The notes beneath the pieces are model-generated. The model saw only the letters and a list, made by a program, of their open reading frames with translations. It did not search any database and had not been told where the DNA came from. From NCBI GenBank assembly GCA_030706635.1, contig JAUZOD010000017.1, positions 1 through 64,000 on the forward strand: 64,000 bases of DNA. The letters are read 5' to 3'. The stretch comes from Bacteroidota bacterium (lineage in GTDB: Bacteria > Bacteroidota > Bacteroidia > Chitinophagales > Chitinophagaceae). Made by a program: the position numbers and the translations under genes. Positions 53,865 through 61,835 of the stretch are shown here, piece by piece; within the stretch, counting starts at the first letter, position 1, and each line of letters opens with the position of its first letter.

Positions 53865-53872
53865 TACATTTG
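53865..53872 (+). promoter_or_regulatory. pth promoter -7 element TACATTTG
   Basis: Perfect TAnnTTTG, 4 nt before the pth ATG. A TTTG lies 17 nt upstream, within the terminator of rplY. Confidence 0.6.
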
Positions 53873-53876
53873 ATAT

Positions 53877-54455
53877 ATGTCATCTTTCCTGATCGCCGGA
53901 CTGGGCAATATTGGCGCCGAATACGAGGGAACGCGTCACAATATTGGATTTGACGTGGTAGCTGCACTGGTTGCCAAACACGAGGGATCATTCTCCGTGG
54001 ACCGGCTGGCAGCTCTTTCGGAAATTAAATTCAGGGGAAGAACCCTTACCTGCATACTTCCTTCCACGTATATGAACCTCAGCGGCAAGGCGGTTAAGTA
54101 CTGGCTGGACCGAAAAAAAATTCCCCTGGAGCGCCTGCTGGTTATTGCGGATGATTTGGCGCTGCCGCTATCCCGCCTCCGTCTCAGACCATCCGGTAGT
54201 GATGCCGGGCATAATGGTCTGAAAAGCCTGTTTGCGGAGCTGCAAACCGAGCAATACGCCAGATTGCGGTACGGAATTGGAAACGATTTTCCCAGGGGAA
54301 TGCAGGTTGAATATGTTCTGGGAAGGTGGAGACCCGAAGAACTGCCGCTGGTTAAAGCAAAGAATGAAAAGGCCGTTCAAATGATTGAAAGCTTTGTTAC
54401 CGCGGGCCTGCAACGGACCATGAATGATTATAACAAAATGGAGATAACGCTATGA
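53877..54455 (+). CDS. pth: Peptidyl-tRNA hydrolase
   Basis: A 192-residue enzyme that frees tRNA from stalled peptidyl-tRNA. Active-site residues are Asn11 and His21 in LGNIGAEYEGTRHNIGF and Asp in IADDLALPLSRLRLR; FPRGMQVEYVLGRW is also typical. Length is standard. The start codon lies 4 nt after the -7 element, which implies an almost leaderless message. Confidence 0.96.
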   Translation: MSSFLIAGLGNIGAEYEGTRHNIGFDVVAALVAKHEGSFSVDRLAALSEIKFRGRTLTCILPSTYMNLSGKAVKYWLDRKKIPLERLLVIADDLALPLSRLRLRPSGSDAGHNGLKSLFAELQTEQYARLRYGIGNDFPRGMQVEYVLGRWRPEELPLVKAKNEKAVQMIESFVTAGLQRTMNDYNKMEITL

Positions 54456-54597
54456 TTTGTAATTGGGAATCATTATTTTAGCGTCCGAATCCGCGGTATA
54501 TACCGCGGATGCTCATATTCAAGCTCCTATGATCGATCCCATGCTTTTTCAGGCATACAGAACAGCATTGATCTTCTATCTAAAACCTTAATTGAAT

Positions 54598-55209
54598 ATG
54601 AAAATATTCTGCGTCGGCCGTAACTACGTTGCGCATGCCATTGAATTGAATAACGAGGTGCCTGAAGAGCCTGTCATCTTCATGAAACCAAAAAGTGCCC
54701 TGCTTCAGGCCCATACCCCATTTTATTATCCAGAGTTTACCAACGAATTGAATTACGAATGTGAGCTTGTACTCCGTATTTCAAAAAATGGAAAATATGT
54801 ACAGGAACGATTCTCCTCTAAATATTACGATGCCGTAACTGTCGGGATTGATTTTACAGCCAGGGATATCCAGAATGAATTGAAAGAAAAAGGACTGCCC
54901 TGGGAGAAAGCTAAAGCCTGGGACAATTCTGCAGCGGTCGGGAAATGGATTCCGTTTCAAAATGTAAAGAACAAAAAGGACATCAACTTTTGTCTCTATA
55001 AGAATAAGGAACTGGTACAGCAGGGTAGTTCTACTTTAATGCTGCACAATTTTGATAAGATTGTCGCCTATATTTCCACATTCTTTTCCATTAATATCGG
55101 CGATCTGATTTTTACCGGTACACCGGCCGGCGTAGGGGAATGTGTGGTGGGAGACGAGCTGGAAGCTTTCATTGAAGATGAGAGCCTGCTGTCCCTCGAA
55201 ATTAAATAA
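54598..55209 (+). CDS. Fumarylacetoacetate hydrolase family protein
   Basis: A 203-residue protein from ATG 54598 (KIFCVGRNYVAHAIELNN); an in-frame TTG two codons earlier is possible. The FAH fold is shown by the metal ligands in NYECELVLRI, and VGIDFTARDIQNELKEKG, and the block FTGTPAGVGECVVGD. It is the short single-domain form, which hydrolyses acylpyruvates or decarboxylates oxaloacetate. It stands 142 bp after pth on the same strand. Confidence 0.92.
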   Translation: MKIFCVGRNYVAHAIELNNEVPEEPVIFMKPKSALLQAHTPFYYPEFTNELNYECELVLRISKNGKYVQERFSSKYYDAVTVGIDFTARDIQNELKEKGLPWEKAKAWDNSAAVGKWIPFQNVKNKKDINFCLYKNKELVQQGSSTLMLHNFDKIVAYISTFFSINIGDLIFTGTPAGVGECVVGDELEAFIEDESLLSLEIK

Positions 55210-55273
55210 GTCTCCTGGCCCCAAGCCTGCCCGCTTTTTACCGGAAAGGTTTTTTTGAATTTAAGTATGCCGC

Positions 55274-57319
55274 ATGACCGATTCCGGAATTCTTCTCAAA
55301 GCATATCAATACATGTGTACGGCGAGAGCGATGGCTTCCGTATATGAAAATAACCGCGGCGTTTGCAAATATGTTCATTCGGTTTCGTCGGGGCATGAAG
55401 CTATTCAACTGGCCACTGCATTTCAACTTCAGCCTTGCGATTATGTAAGTCCCTATTACCGCGACGAAAGCCTGTTGCTTGGTCTGGGATTCTCGCCTTA
55501 TACTTTAATGGAACAGTTGCTTGCCAGGGCAGATGATATTTTTTCGGGAGGAAAGGCGTACTATGCGCATCCCAATTACAGAGGCCCGGACAAGCCCACC
55601 ATTATTCATCAGAGCAGTGCTACCGGTATGCAGGCCATTCCGGCGACGGGCATTGCCCAGGGCATTGCATTCAAAGAACAGTTGCAAAAAACGGATCAGC
55701 CTCCCGTTGTTCTTTGTTCTTTCGGCGATGCCAGTATCACTGAAGGAGAGGTGAGTGAAGCATTCCAGTTTTCGGTGTTAAAAAAACTGCCCATTATCTA
55801 TCTTGTTCAGGACAATGCCTGGGGCATCAGCGTTACAGCAGAAGAATCGCGAACCATGGATGCATTCCGTTATGCGGGCGGCTTTGAAGGAATGGAGAGA
55901 ATAAAGATTGACGGGGCGGACTTTGAGCAATCTTATCAATGCATGCGCCAGGTATTTGAATTTGTAAGAAAATACAGATCGCCATACCTGGTTCACGCAC
56001 GTGTTCCTTTGCTGACCCATCATACCAGCGGGGTTCGTATGGAGAGTTATCGCAGTGAGGCAGATCTTGCCCGCCACCGCGCGCTGGATCCTTTACAAGT
56101 GTTAAAACGACAATTATTCCAGCATGGTATTCCGGAACGGCAGTTGCGGGACGTGGAAGAAAATGCAGCCGCACAGATTATCATTGAATTCGAAAAAGCC
56201 GTGGCGTCTGCCGAACCTGAACTGCACACGGCTTCGGAACATATTTTTGTGCCTGCCAATGTATTCGGGGAGGAGGGAGAAAGGGAACCCGTTGATGGGA
56301 AGAAGATACTGATGGTTGACGCCGTATTGTACGCGTTGCGCGAAATTCTGGAAGATCATCCGGAAGCGGTTTTATACGGACAGGATGTGGGCAGAAGACT
56401 CGGTGGCGTTTTTCGGGAAACGGCCACGCTTGCTGCACAATTCGGAGATCACCGGGTGTTTAATACTGCAATCCAGGAAGCCTATCTCATTGGATCCACT
56501 GTAGGCATGTGCGCAGCCGGATTAAAGCCCATCGTGGAAATCCAGTTTGGCGATTATGTTTATCCCGGATTTAACCAGCTCGTAACAGAAGTGGCTAAAT
56601 CATCTTACCTGAGCTGTGGAAAATTTCCCGTGCAGGCGCTGATCCGGATCCCGGTGGGCGCCTACCAGGGAGGCGGACCCTATCACAGCGGCAGTATGGA
56701 AAGCACGCTCCTTTCCGTAAAAGGATTGAAGATTGTTTATCCTTCCAATGCTGCCGATATGAAAGGATTGATGAAAGCCGCTTTCCTTGATCCCAACCCC
56801 GTGCTGATGCTCGAACACAAAGGGCTTTACTGGAGCAAGGTTCCGGGAACGGAGGAAGCCCGGACGATCGAACCATCCAGAGATTATATCATTCCACTTG
56901 GCAAAGCCCGGGTGGTTCTTGCAGCATCAACAACTGCATTAGAACAAGGAAACAGTTGCTGTGTGATTACTTACGGTATGGGTGTTTACTGGGCGCTGGC
57001 TGCGGCAAAAAAATTTGAGGGTCAGATAGAGATCATTGATCTGCGTACGTTATTTCCGCTGGACGAAGAACTCCTGTTTGAGTCTGTGCGTAAACATGGT
57101 AAATGCCTGGTGCTTACGGAAGAAGCACAGAATAACTCTTTTGCTGAAGCGCTTGCGAGCAGGATTTCCCAGGCATGTTTTCAGTGGCTGGATTGCGCTG
57201 TAGATGTTTTGGGTGCATTAAATGTGCCGGCTATCCCGATGAATATCCGGCTGGAAAAAGAAATACTTCCGGGTGCAGAAAAAACCGAGGCGAGATTTAG
57301 GGCTTTACTGGGTAATTAG
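55274..57319 (+). CDS. Fused E1 alpha/beta component of a 2-oxoacid dehydrogenase
   Basis: A 681-residue thiamine-diphosphate enzyme with the two E1 subunits joined in one chain. The alpha half (about 1-320) has the ThDP motif FGDASITEGE with the distal Asn in VQDNAWGIS; the beta half (about 345-681) has the blocks VLYGQDVGRRLGGVFRET, NTAIQEAYLIG and EIQFGDYVYPGFNQLV. It most resembles branched-chain (2-oxoisovalerate) dehydrogenase E1, an input for branched fatty acid primers used by FabH. No E2 or E3 gene is adjacent. Confidence 0.93.
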   Translation: MTDSGILLKAYQYMCTARAMASVYENNRGVCKYVHSVSSGHEAIQLATAFQLQPCDYVSPYYRDESLLLGLGFSPYTLMEQLLARADDIFSGGKAYYAHPNYRGPDKPTIIHQSSATGMQAIPATGIAQGIAFKEQLQKTDQPPVVLCSFGDASITEGEVSEAFQFSVLKKLPIIYLVQDNAWGISVTAEESRTMDAFRYAGGFEGMERIKIDGADFEQSYQCMRQVFEFVRKYRSPYLVHARVPLLTHHTSGVRMESYRSEADLARHRALDPLQVLKRQLFQHGIPERQLRDVEENAAAQIIIEFEKAVASAEPELHTASEHIFVPANVFGEEGEREPVDGKKILMVDAVLYALREILEDHPEAVLYGQDVGRRLGGVFRETATLAAQFGDHRVFNTAIQEAYLIGSTVGMCAAGLKPIVEIQFGDYVYPGFNQLVTEVAKSSYLSCGKFPVQALIRIPVGAYQGGGPYHSGSMESTLLSVKGLKIVYPSNAADMKGLMKAAFLDPNPVLMLEHKGLYWSKVPGTEEARTIEPSRDYIIPLGKARVVLAASTTALEQGNSCCVITYGMGVYWALAAAKKFEGQIEIIDLRTLFPLDEELLFESVRKHGKCLVLTEEAQNNSFAEALASRISQACFQWLDCAVDVLGALNVPAIPMNIRLEKEILPGAEKTEARFRALLGN

Positions 57320-57587
57320 AGTGGAGTCAACTAATGCCGGTTCTCCTGGCAAGATAAAAGGGAAGCCATTGAGACCTCCCTTATTTCCAAAACAAATGCT
57401 CACCAGCCAATCAGCCGGCGGATTAATTGTGTATATCAAAATTAACTCCCGGTGGCGGTGGCGTATGATGACGATCATAATAACCACGGGTATGATGATT
57501 CTCGTGATAATATCTGTGCTCCACGCATCCGGTTATAGAAAATAACATGGCCATCTCCCGCGCCAGCAATCAATGCATCATTAAAAT

Positions 57588-58658
57588 TTACAGTACAATC
57601 CTTTTTCCCTCCAATGCAGACCGTTTGGCCGCTTCCAGAATTTTGACAACAATGAGATTGTTTTCCAGGGAAGAAAGATCGTTGCCCGGATGTATTTCGC
57701 CACGGAGTACGGCGGCGAGGTAAATTAAGTTATCCGTGTAGGCCGCCGGTTTTACTTCCACGTTATCATAGGTATCCTGAAGTCTTTCCTGCAGGGTATT
57801 GCTGTTGAGCGCGTGCAGGTAACCTGTCTGCCCGAACACCTCCATATCTTTTATGCTGAAAGGCCAGTTCCAGGAAGCCTCGATCAGGCCGGTAGCTCCC
57901 GGATATTCCAGCAGGATCGTGGCATCATCATCCACTTTAGGATAAATCTCAGGCTTGTAATGCCGGGTGATGGCTGTTACAGCAATGGGTGCCTGTCCAT
58001 CCATCAGCCAGGTCATCAGGTTAGCGCCGTAACAGCCAAAATCTACCAACGCACCGCCGCCATTCTTCTCCGGATCGGTAAGCCATTTTAAAAAATCAGG
58101 ACTGCATCCAATCTCCTTAGGGCCCTGATGCCCATCGTGCACAACCATCTTGCGAATATTTCCGATCGCCTGTTGTTTGTGCACCATCTCATATACCTGT
58201 TGATTGCTGGAATACCAGGTGGTCTCAAAATTGGTGAGCACCTGAATATGATACTGGCTGACAAGTGCGGCCATCCGTTCCGACTGCTTCACGGTCATGG
58301 CCAAAGGCTTTTCCACCATCACAGAAACGCCTTTTGGAGCGCAGGCTTCCACCACGGCCAGATGATCGGAAATGGCGTTGTAAGCCAGCACTGCGTCTGG
58401 TTTGATGTGTTCGAGCATGGAAGGAACATCTTTATAGAACAACGCGTCGGGGAGATTGTATTTTTTTTTATAGCGCTGCACCAGATCCTGGTCAGGTTCT
58501 GCGATGCCCAGAATGATAACGCGGTCTTTTTTGTAGTTCTCCATGAGTCCGCGCACATGATCGTGATTCAGGCCCGCAACGCCCACCCGGAGTGGCTTCT
58601 GAGCTAACCCCGACATGGCGTATAATAACAATATGGCCAGGAAACTGCCTGTTTTCAT
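57588..58658 (-). CDS. Exported Gfo/Idh/MocA family oxidoreductase
   Basis: A 356-residue enzyme from ATG 58658 with a signal peptide (TGSFLAILLLYAMSGLAQ), so the catalytic domain is predicted outside the cytoplasm. The N-terminal Rossmann domain starts LRVGVAGLNHDHVRG; EKPLAMTVKQSE is the family Lys-Pro motif; the C-terminal domain has GGGALVDFGCYGANLMTWLMDG. NAD-dependent enzymes are usually cytoplasmic, so export implies a tightly bound cofactor, as in other exported family members. The open frame reaches 58721 without a signal peptide. Substrate: a sugar or sugar-like compound, not determined. Confidence 0.88.
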   Translation of the reverse strand: MKTGSFLAILLLYAMSGLAQKPLRVGVAGLNHDHVRGLMENYKKDRVIILGIAEPDQDLVQRYKKKYNLPDALFYKDVPSMLEHIKPDAVLAYNAISDHLAVVEACAPKGVSVMVEKPLAMTVKQSERMAALVSQYHIQVLTNFETTWYSSNQQVYEMVHKQQAIGNIRKMVVHDGHQGPKEIGCSPDFLKWLTDPEKNGGGALVDFGCYGANLMTWLMDGQAPIAVTAITRHYKPEIYPKVDDDATILLEYPGATGLIEASWNWPFSIKDMEVFGQTGYLHALNSNTLQERLQDTYDNVEVKPAAYTDNLIYLAAVLRGEIHPGNDLSSLENNLIVVKILEAAKRSALEGKRIVL

Positions 58659-58800
58659 TTTTAAGTTATTTATGGGAAAATAAGATTTTATTGGGTCATT
58701 ATTCCTGTAATCTACTACCAAAGTGGTATTTTATTAGCTCACTTAAATTAATATTTTGTAATTCAAAACCTGGGTTTTTGAGAAAAGAAAATGGTAAATC

Positions 58801-59433
58801 ATGCAGCTTGGATTTATTCAAAATAAAATACATGAAATAAGAGGGCAAAAAGTAATGTTGGATTATGATCTGGCCAAACTCTATGAAGTAGAAACAAAAG
58901 CTTTTAATCAGGCTGTGAGACGAAATATTAGTCGTTTCCCGGTTGATTTCATGTTCCAACTCACAAAAGTTGAATGGAATCTGAGGAGGTCACAATCTGT
59001 GACCTCCTCAGACGACTTAAAAGTCAAAATGCCGCAAATATCGGATTGTCAATTAATTGAAGGGGACCTGGACAGGTCACATTCCGAGAACAATACATCT
59101 AAGTTCAGGAAGAAGGAGTATCTGCCCTATGCATTCACTGAACATGGAGTCACTATGCTTTCAAGTGTTTTGAGAAGTGAAAAAGCGATCAATATGGGTA
59201 TTTCCGTAGTACGCGCTTTTATTGAGCTTAAGCAATATGTTATCCTGCAAAAAGACATTTCAGTTCAACTCCGTGAAATACGTGACAGATTAGGTGAACA
59301 TGATGTTCAGCTCAGCAGCATATATGATGCCATTGAAAATTTATTAGATGACGAACCGTCTAAGGAAACGTTGCCAAAAATTTGGGATGAAAGGGAACGT
59401 ATTGGTTTTAGAAATCAACCCCGGTCAACGTAA
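58801..59433 (+). CDS. ORF6N domain protein with an inserted segment
   Basis: A 210-residue protein. The ORF6N DNA-binding domain starts IQNKIHEIRGQKVMLDYDLAKLYEVET and FPVDFMFQLTK, and the second half of the domain has YLPYAFTEHGVTMLSSVLRS. Between them, about 40 extra residues interrupt the usual short link. A coiled-coil tail follows (about 155-195). This domain is common in phages and mobile elements. The insertion begins exactly at a perfect 31-bp hairpin in the DNA (58981-59011). It is the first gene of the small accessory patch before tRNA-Leu. Confidence 0.85.
   Translation: MQLGFIQNKIHEIRGQKVMLDYDLAKLYEVETKAFNQAVRRNISRFPVDFMFQLTKVEWNLRRSQSVTSSDDLKVKMPQISDCQLIEGDLDRSHSENNTSKFRKKEYLPYAFTEHGVTMLSSVLRSEKAINMGISVVRAFIELKQYVILQKDISVQLREIRDRLGEHDVQLSSIYDAIENLLDDEPSKETLPKIWDERERIGFRNQPRST
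58981..59011. repeat. Perfect 14-bp-arm hairpin inside the ORF6N coding sequence
   Basis: CTGAGGAGGTCACA, a 3-nt loop and TGTGACCTCCTCAG. Coding constraint normally prevents such symmetry, and it lies at the junction where the protein departs from the family pattern. Confidence 0.7.
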
Positions 59434-59513
59434 TAATAATATCCATCCGCCTCTCCGTGGAAATATCGGCGGGAACTTTCAGCTTACGGTGTATCTCCAT
59501 CAATCCTCAGTAA

Positions 59514-59711
59514 TTGAAAGCCAATTTACATATCCGGGTTAATACCGATGAGCAAGCCAGTAAAGGATATTCACAAAGAGAGCAGGCAGAATGCCCAAAA
59601 AGCAATAATCAAATAACTATTCATGAGGTAATATTTGAAGATCATTCGGCAAAAACATTTAATCGTCCTAAGTGGCATAAACTTCTGACCAGGAGAACAG
59701 CGCTATTTTAG
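59514..59711 (+). pseudogene. Serine recombinase (resolvase) N-terminal remnant
   Basis: About 65 codons read as the start of a large serine recombinase: HIRVNTDEQASKGYSQREQAE and VIFEDHSAKTFNRPKWHKLL match the family pattern (IRVSTDEQADKGYSQR and EDHSAKTFNRPEWKKLL). The usual RLRKYCE-type piece between them is altered, the catalytic Ser position is replaced by Asn (VNTDEQ), and the frame ends after LLTRRTALF. It is a relic of an integrase-like gene, not functional. Confidence 0.8.
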
Positions 59712-59785
59712 CGAAAGCCCGGAAAAAATTTGTATTGGACGAAATGAAAAACAAGACAAAACGGCTAAAAACCGATTTGTCTCGT

Positions 59786-59801
59786 CATGTGCGGAAGAGG
59801 A
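59786..59801. repeat. Direct repeat of the tRNA-Leu 3' end (outer copy)
   Basis: CATGTGCGGAAGAGGA, identical over 16 bp to 59911-59926, which includes the last 12 bases of the tRNA gene. This is the form of an attachment-site duplication left by an element integrated in tRNA-Leu. Confidence 0.75.
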
Positions 59802-59910
59802 TCATCTTGCATCCTCTGATTAAAAAGGGTTAAAAAGGGATCAGTCCTAAATAACAATTGGCCCACAAAACATTGATTTTCAATAAAATCGTTGCTTTGT
59901 AAGCCAACTG

Positions 59911-59926
59911 CATGTGCGGAAGAGGA
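59911..59926. repeat. Direct repeat of the tRNA-Leu 3' end (copy in the tRNA)
   Basis: Second copy of the 16-bp repeat, overlapping the tRNA 3' end. Only 109 bp separate it from the outer copy. Confidence 0.75.
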
Positions 59927-59998
59927 GATTCGAACTCCCACGCCAGTTACGGCGCTACCACCTCAAAGTAGTGCGTCTACCAATTTCGCCACCTCCGC
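59915..59998 (-). tRNA. tRNA-Leu, anticodon GAG
   Basis: An 84-nt class II tRNA. Acceptor stem GCGGAGG with CTTCCGC (one G-T pair) and discriminator A; D arm with GCG...CGC; anticodon stem CTACT/GGTAG with loop TTGAGGT, giving GAG; long variable arm CGCC/GGCG; T arm GGGAG, TTCGAAT, CTCCT. CCA is not encoded. It reads leucine codons CUC/CUU. Confidence 0.93.
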
Positions 59999-60287
59999 GA
60001 AACATAAAATGGACTGCAAAAATAGTAGATCGTCCGTCAAGCCGCAAATTTGTTCTCAGACTTGGACGCTTTCCAACAGAGTGTGACCGGCCAGTCAGTG
60101 TTAATATGACGGAACATTTGGAGATTATCAAGGAGGAGTTCCCAACATAGATAACCGTTCTAATCTCCGGATAAAAATTATATTTGCGATTCAACTTCTC
60201 CCGGAGGATATAGTAAATGGAATGGTTCCCTGTTGCCTGGAATCGGGGTGATGAGGTAGTTGCTTATTTCATTCTTAATGATATAAA

Positions 60288-61784
60288 ATGAAATCTATTT
60301 CAAATTTTCTCGTCATCATTCCCGTGCTGCTGTCCTTTCCGCGGGCGGACGGCCAGGTTGCTGAAACCAGGAAAAATTACGAGCCAACTTTATTATCAAT
60401 AAACGATCACCGGGCGCCCGATTGGTTCGAGGATGCCAAGTTCGGAATGTTTATAGATTACGGTCTTTATTCTGTTGCCGGATATGCTCCAAAAAAAGAT
60501 GGAGCAATGTATCCTGACTGGTACCTGTATAACATGTATCACGACCCGGAAGTGATCGCCTATCACAAAGAGAAATGGGGTAAAGATTTTCAACGGGATG
60601 ACTTTATCCCGCTGTTTACTGCCGAAAAATTTGATGCGGATGCTATTGTTAAACTGGCGGCTGAGGCAGGAATGAAATACGTCGTGCCCTTCTGCAAACA
60701 TCACGATGGGTTCTGCCTTTGGCCGAGTACTTATACAAAACGGAATTCATTGGACATGGGTCCGAAGAAAGATCTGATCAGGCCATTGGTCAATGCCTGT
60801 AAAAAGGAAGGATTGAAATTTGGTTTTTATTTTTCCGTAGAAGAATGGGAATACCCGATCCTGATCGGAGGGGTAAAAAAGATCAGGAGATGGACGGGCT
60901 CTTTACACGATACCATTCCTTATGATGAGAAGGAGATGAACGGTAAAATTAGCGGTAAGATACCTGTCAAGGATTTTTTCGGTGATTACATCATTCCCCA
61001 GGCGAAAGAATTTATTAACAGGTATGATCCTGATGTACTTTGGTTTGACGGGGAGTGGACGACAGATATCAATACGCTCCGGACTCCAGAAATTGTAAGC
61101 TATTTTTATAATAATGCAGCGGGTCGCAAGGAAGTTGCCTGTAACGACCGGCTGGGGGCTAACCTGCGTTTTATTTCAGGTGATTTCTTCACCAGCGAAT
61201 ATGGCGGTGGTGCGCATGAAGCCAACCCGGTACAGTCGCATATGCTGCATAAATGGGAAGAGAACAGGGGCATCAGCCAGTCGTTCGGATATAACTGGCA
61301 GGACACCCGGGATAATATAATAAGCACTCCCCAGTTCATTGATATGTTTGTGAAGATTGTTAGCGAAAACGGAAACCTTTTGCTTATTGTAAACCTGGAT
61401 GGGAAAGGGGCGATGCCTGAATATATCAAAACCAGGCTTGTGGATATAGGTAAATGGCTGAAGGTTAACGGTGAGGCAATTTATGGATCGAGGCCATGGC
61501 TTGTGTCACATCAGGGAGACAGTTTAAGGTTCACCCAGAGTAAAGACAGGAGATATGTCTTTGCCATTCATACAGGCTGGCCGGATCATGAAATGGTTAT
61601 TAAAAACCTTCGGCTGGATAAACAGGCCAGTATTCAGCTATTGGGTTCTGAACAAAAACTTCAGTGGAAAAATGTTTCTGCCGAAGACGGCGGCGGCCAA
61701 GTGGTTGTGGAGATACCGCAATCCCTTAAAAGCAGTATCCCTTGCGATTACGCCTATACGTTAAAAATTCAGTTGGCGGATTAA
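60288..61784 (+). CDS. GH29 alpha-L-fucosidase
   Basis: A 498-residue secreted glycosidase (signal peptide ending RADGQ). It has the GH29 entry motif APDWFEDAKFGMFIDYGLYSV, the block VVPFCKHHDGFCLWPSTYT and the catalytic nucleophile Asp254 in VLWFDGEW. It removes alpha-linked fucose from glycans or glycoconjugates. It ends with a C-terminal beta-sandwich domain. It is not next to the SusCD operon, which is 10 kb away. No promoter with the TAnnTTTG pattern was seen near its start. Confidence 0.93.
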   Translation: MKSISNFLVIIPVLLSFPRADGQVAETRKNYEPTLLSINDHRAPDWFEDAKFGMFIDYGLYSVAGYAPKKDGAMYPDWYLYNMYHDPEVIAYHKEKWGKDFQRDDFIPLFTAEKFDADAIVKLAAEAGMKYVVPFCKHHDGFCLWPSTYTKRNSLDMGPKKDLIRPLVNACKKEGLKFGFYFSVEEWEYPILIGGVKKIRRWTGSLHDTIPYDEKEMNGKISGKIPVKDFFGDYIIPQAKEFINRYDPDVLWFDGEWTTDINTLRTPEIVSYFYNNAAGRKEVACNDRLGANLRFISGDFFTSEYGGGAHEANPVQSHMLHKWEENRGISQSFGYNWQDTRDNIISTPQFIDMFVKIVSENGNLLLIVNLDGKGAMPEYIKTRLVDIGKWLKVNGEAIYGSRPWLVSHQGDSLRFTQSKDRRYVFAIHTGWPDHEMVIKNLRLDKQASIQLLGSEQKLQWKNVSAEDGGGQVVVEIPQSLKSSIPCDYAYTLKIQLAD

Positions 61785-61835
61785 CAAACAGGGAAAGAAA
61801 ACAGCGTATTTTCAAAATCAGGTATTTTCAAATCT

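Noticed and set aside
57273-57545. 90-residue frame after the E1 gene, with hydrophobic end
   Set aside because: Overlaps the end of a certain gene, its leading part is a shifted reading of E1, and no family or promoter fits.
59796-59817. Small hairpin AGAGGAT...ATCCTCT near the outer repeat
   Set aside because: Seven-base arms without a T run; likely chance or part of an att site, not a terminator.
59892-60150. Short plus-strand frames over the tRNA-Leu gene
   Set aside because: They are readings of the tRNA and its flank, a known false coding signal.
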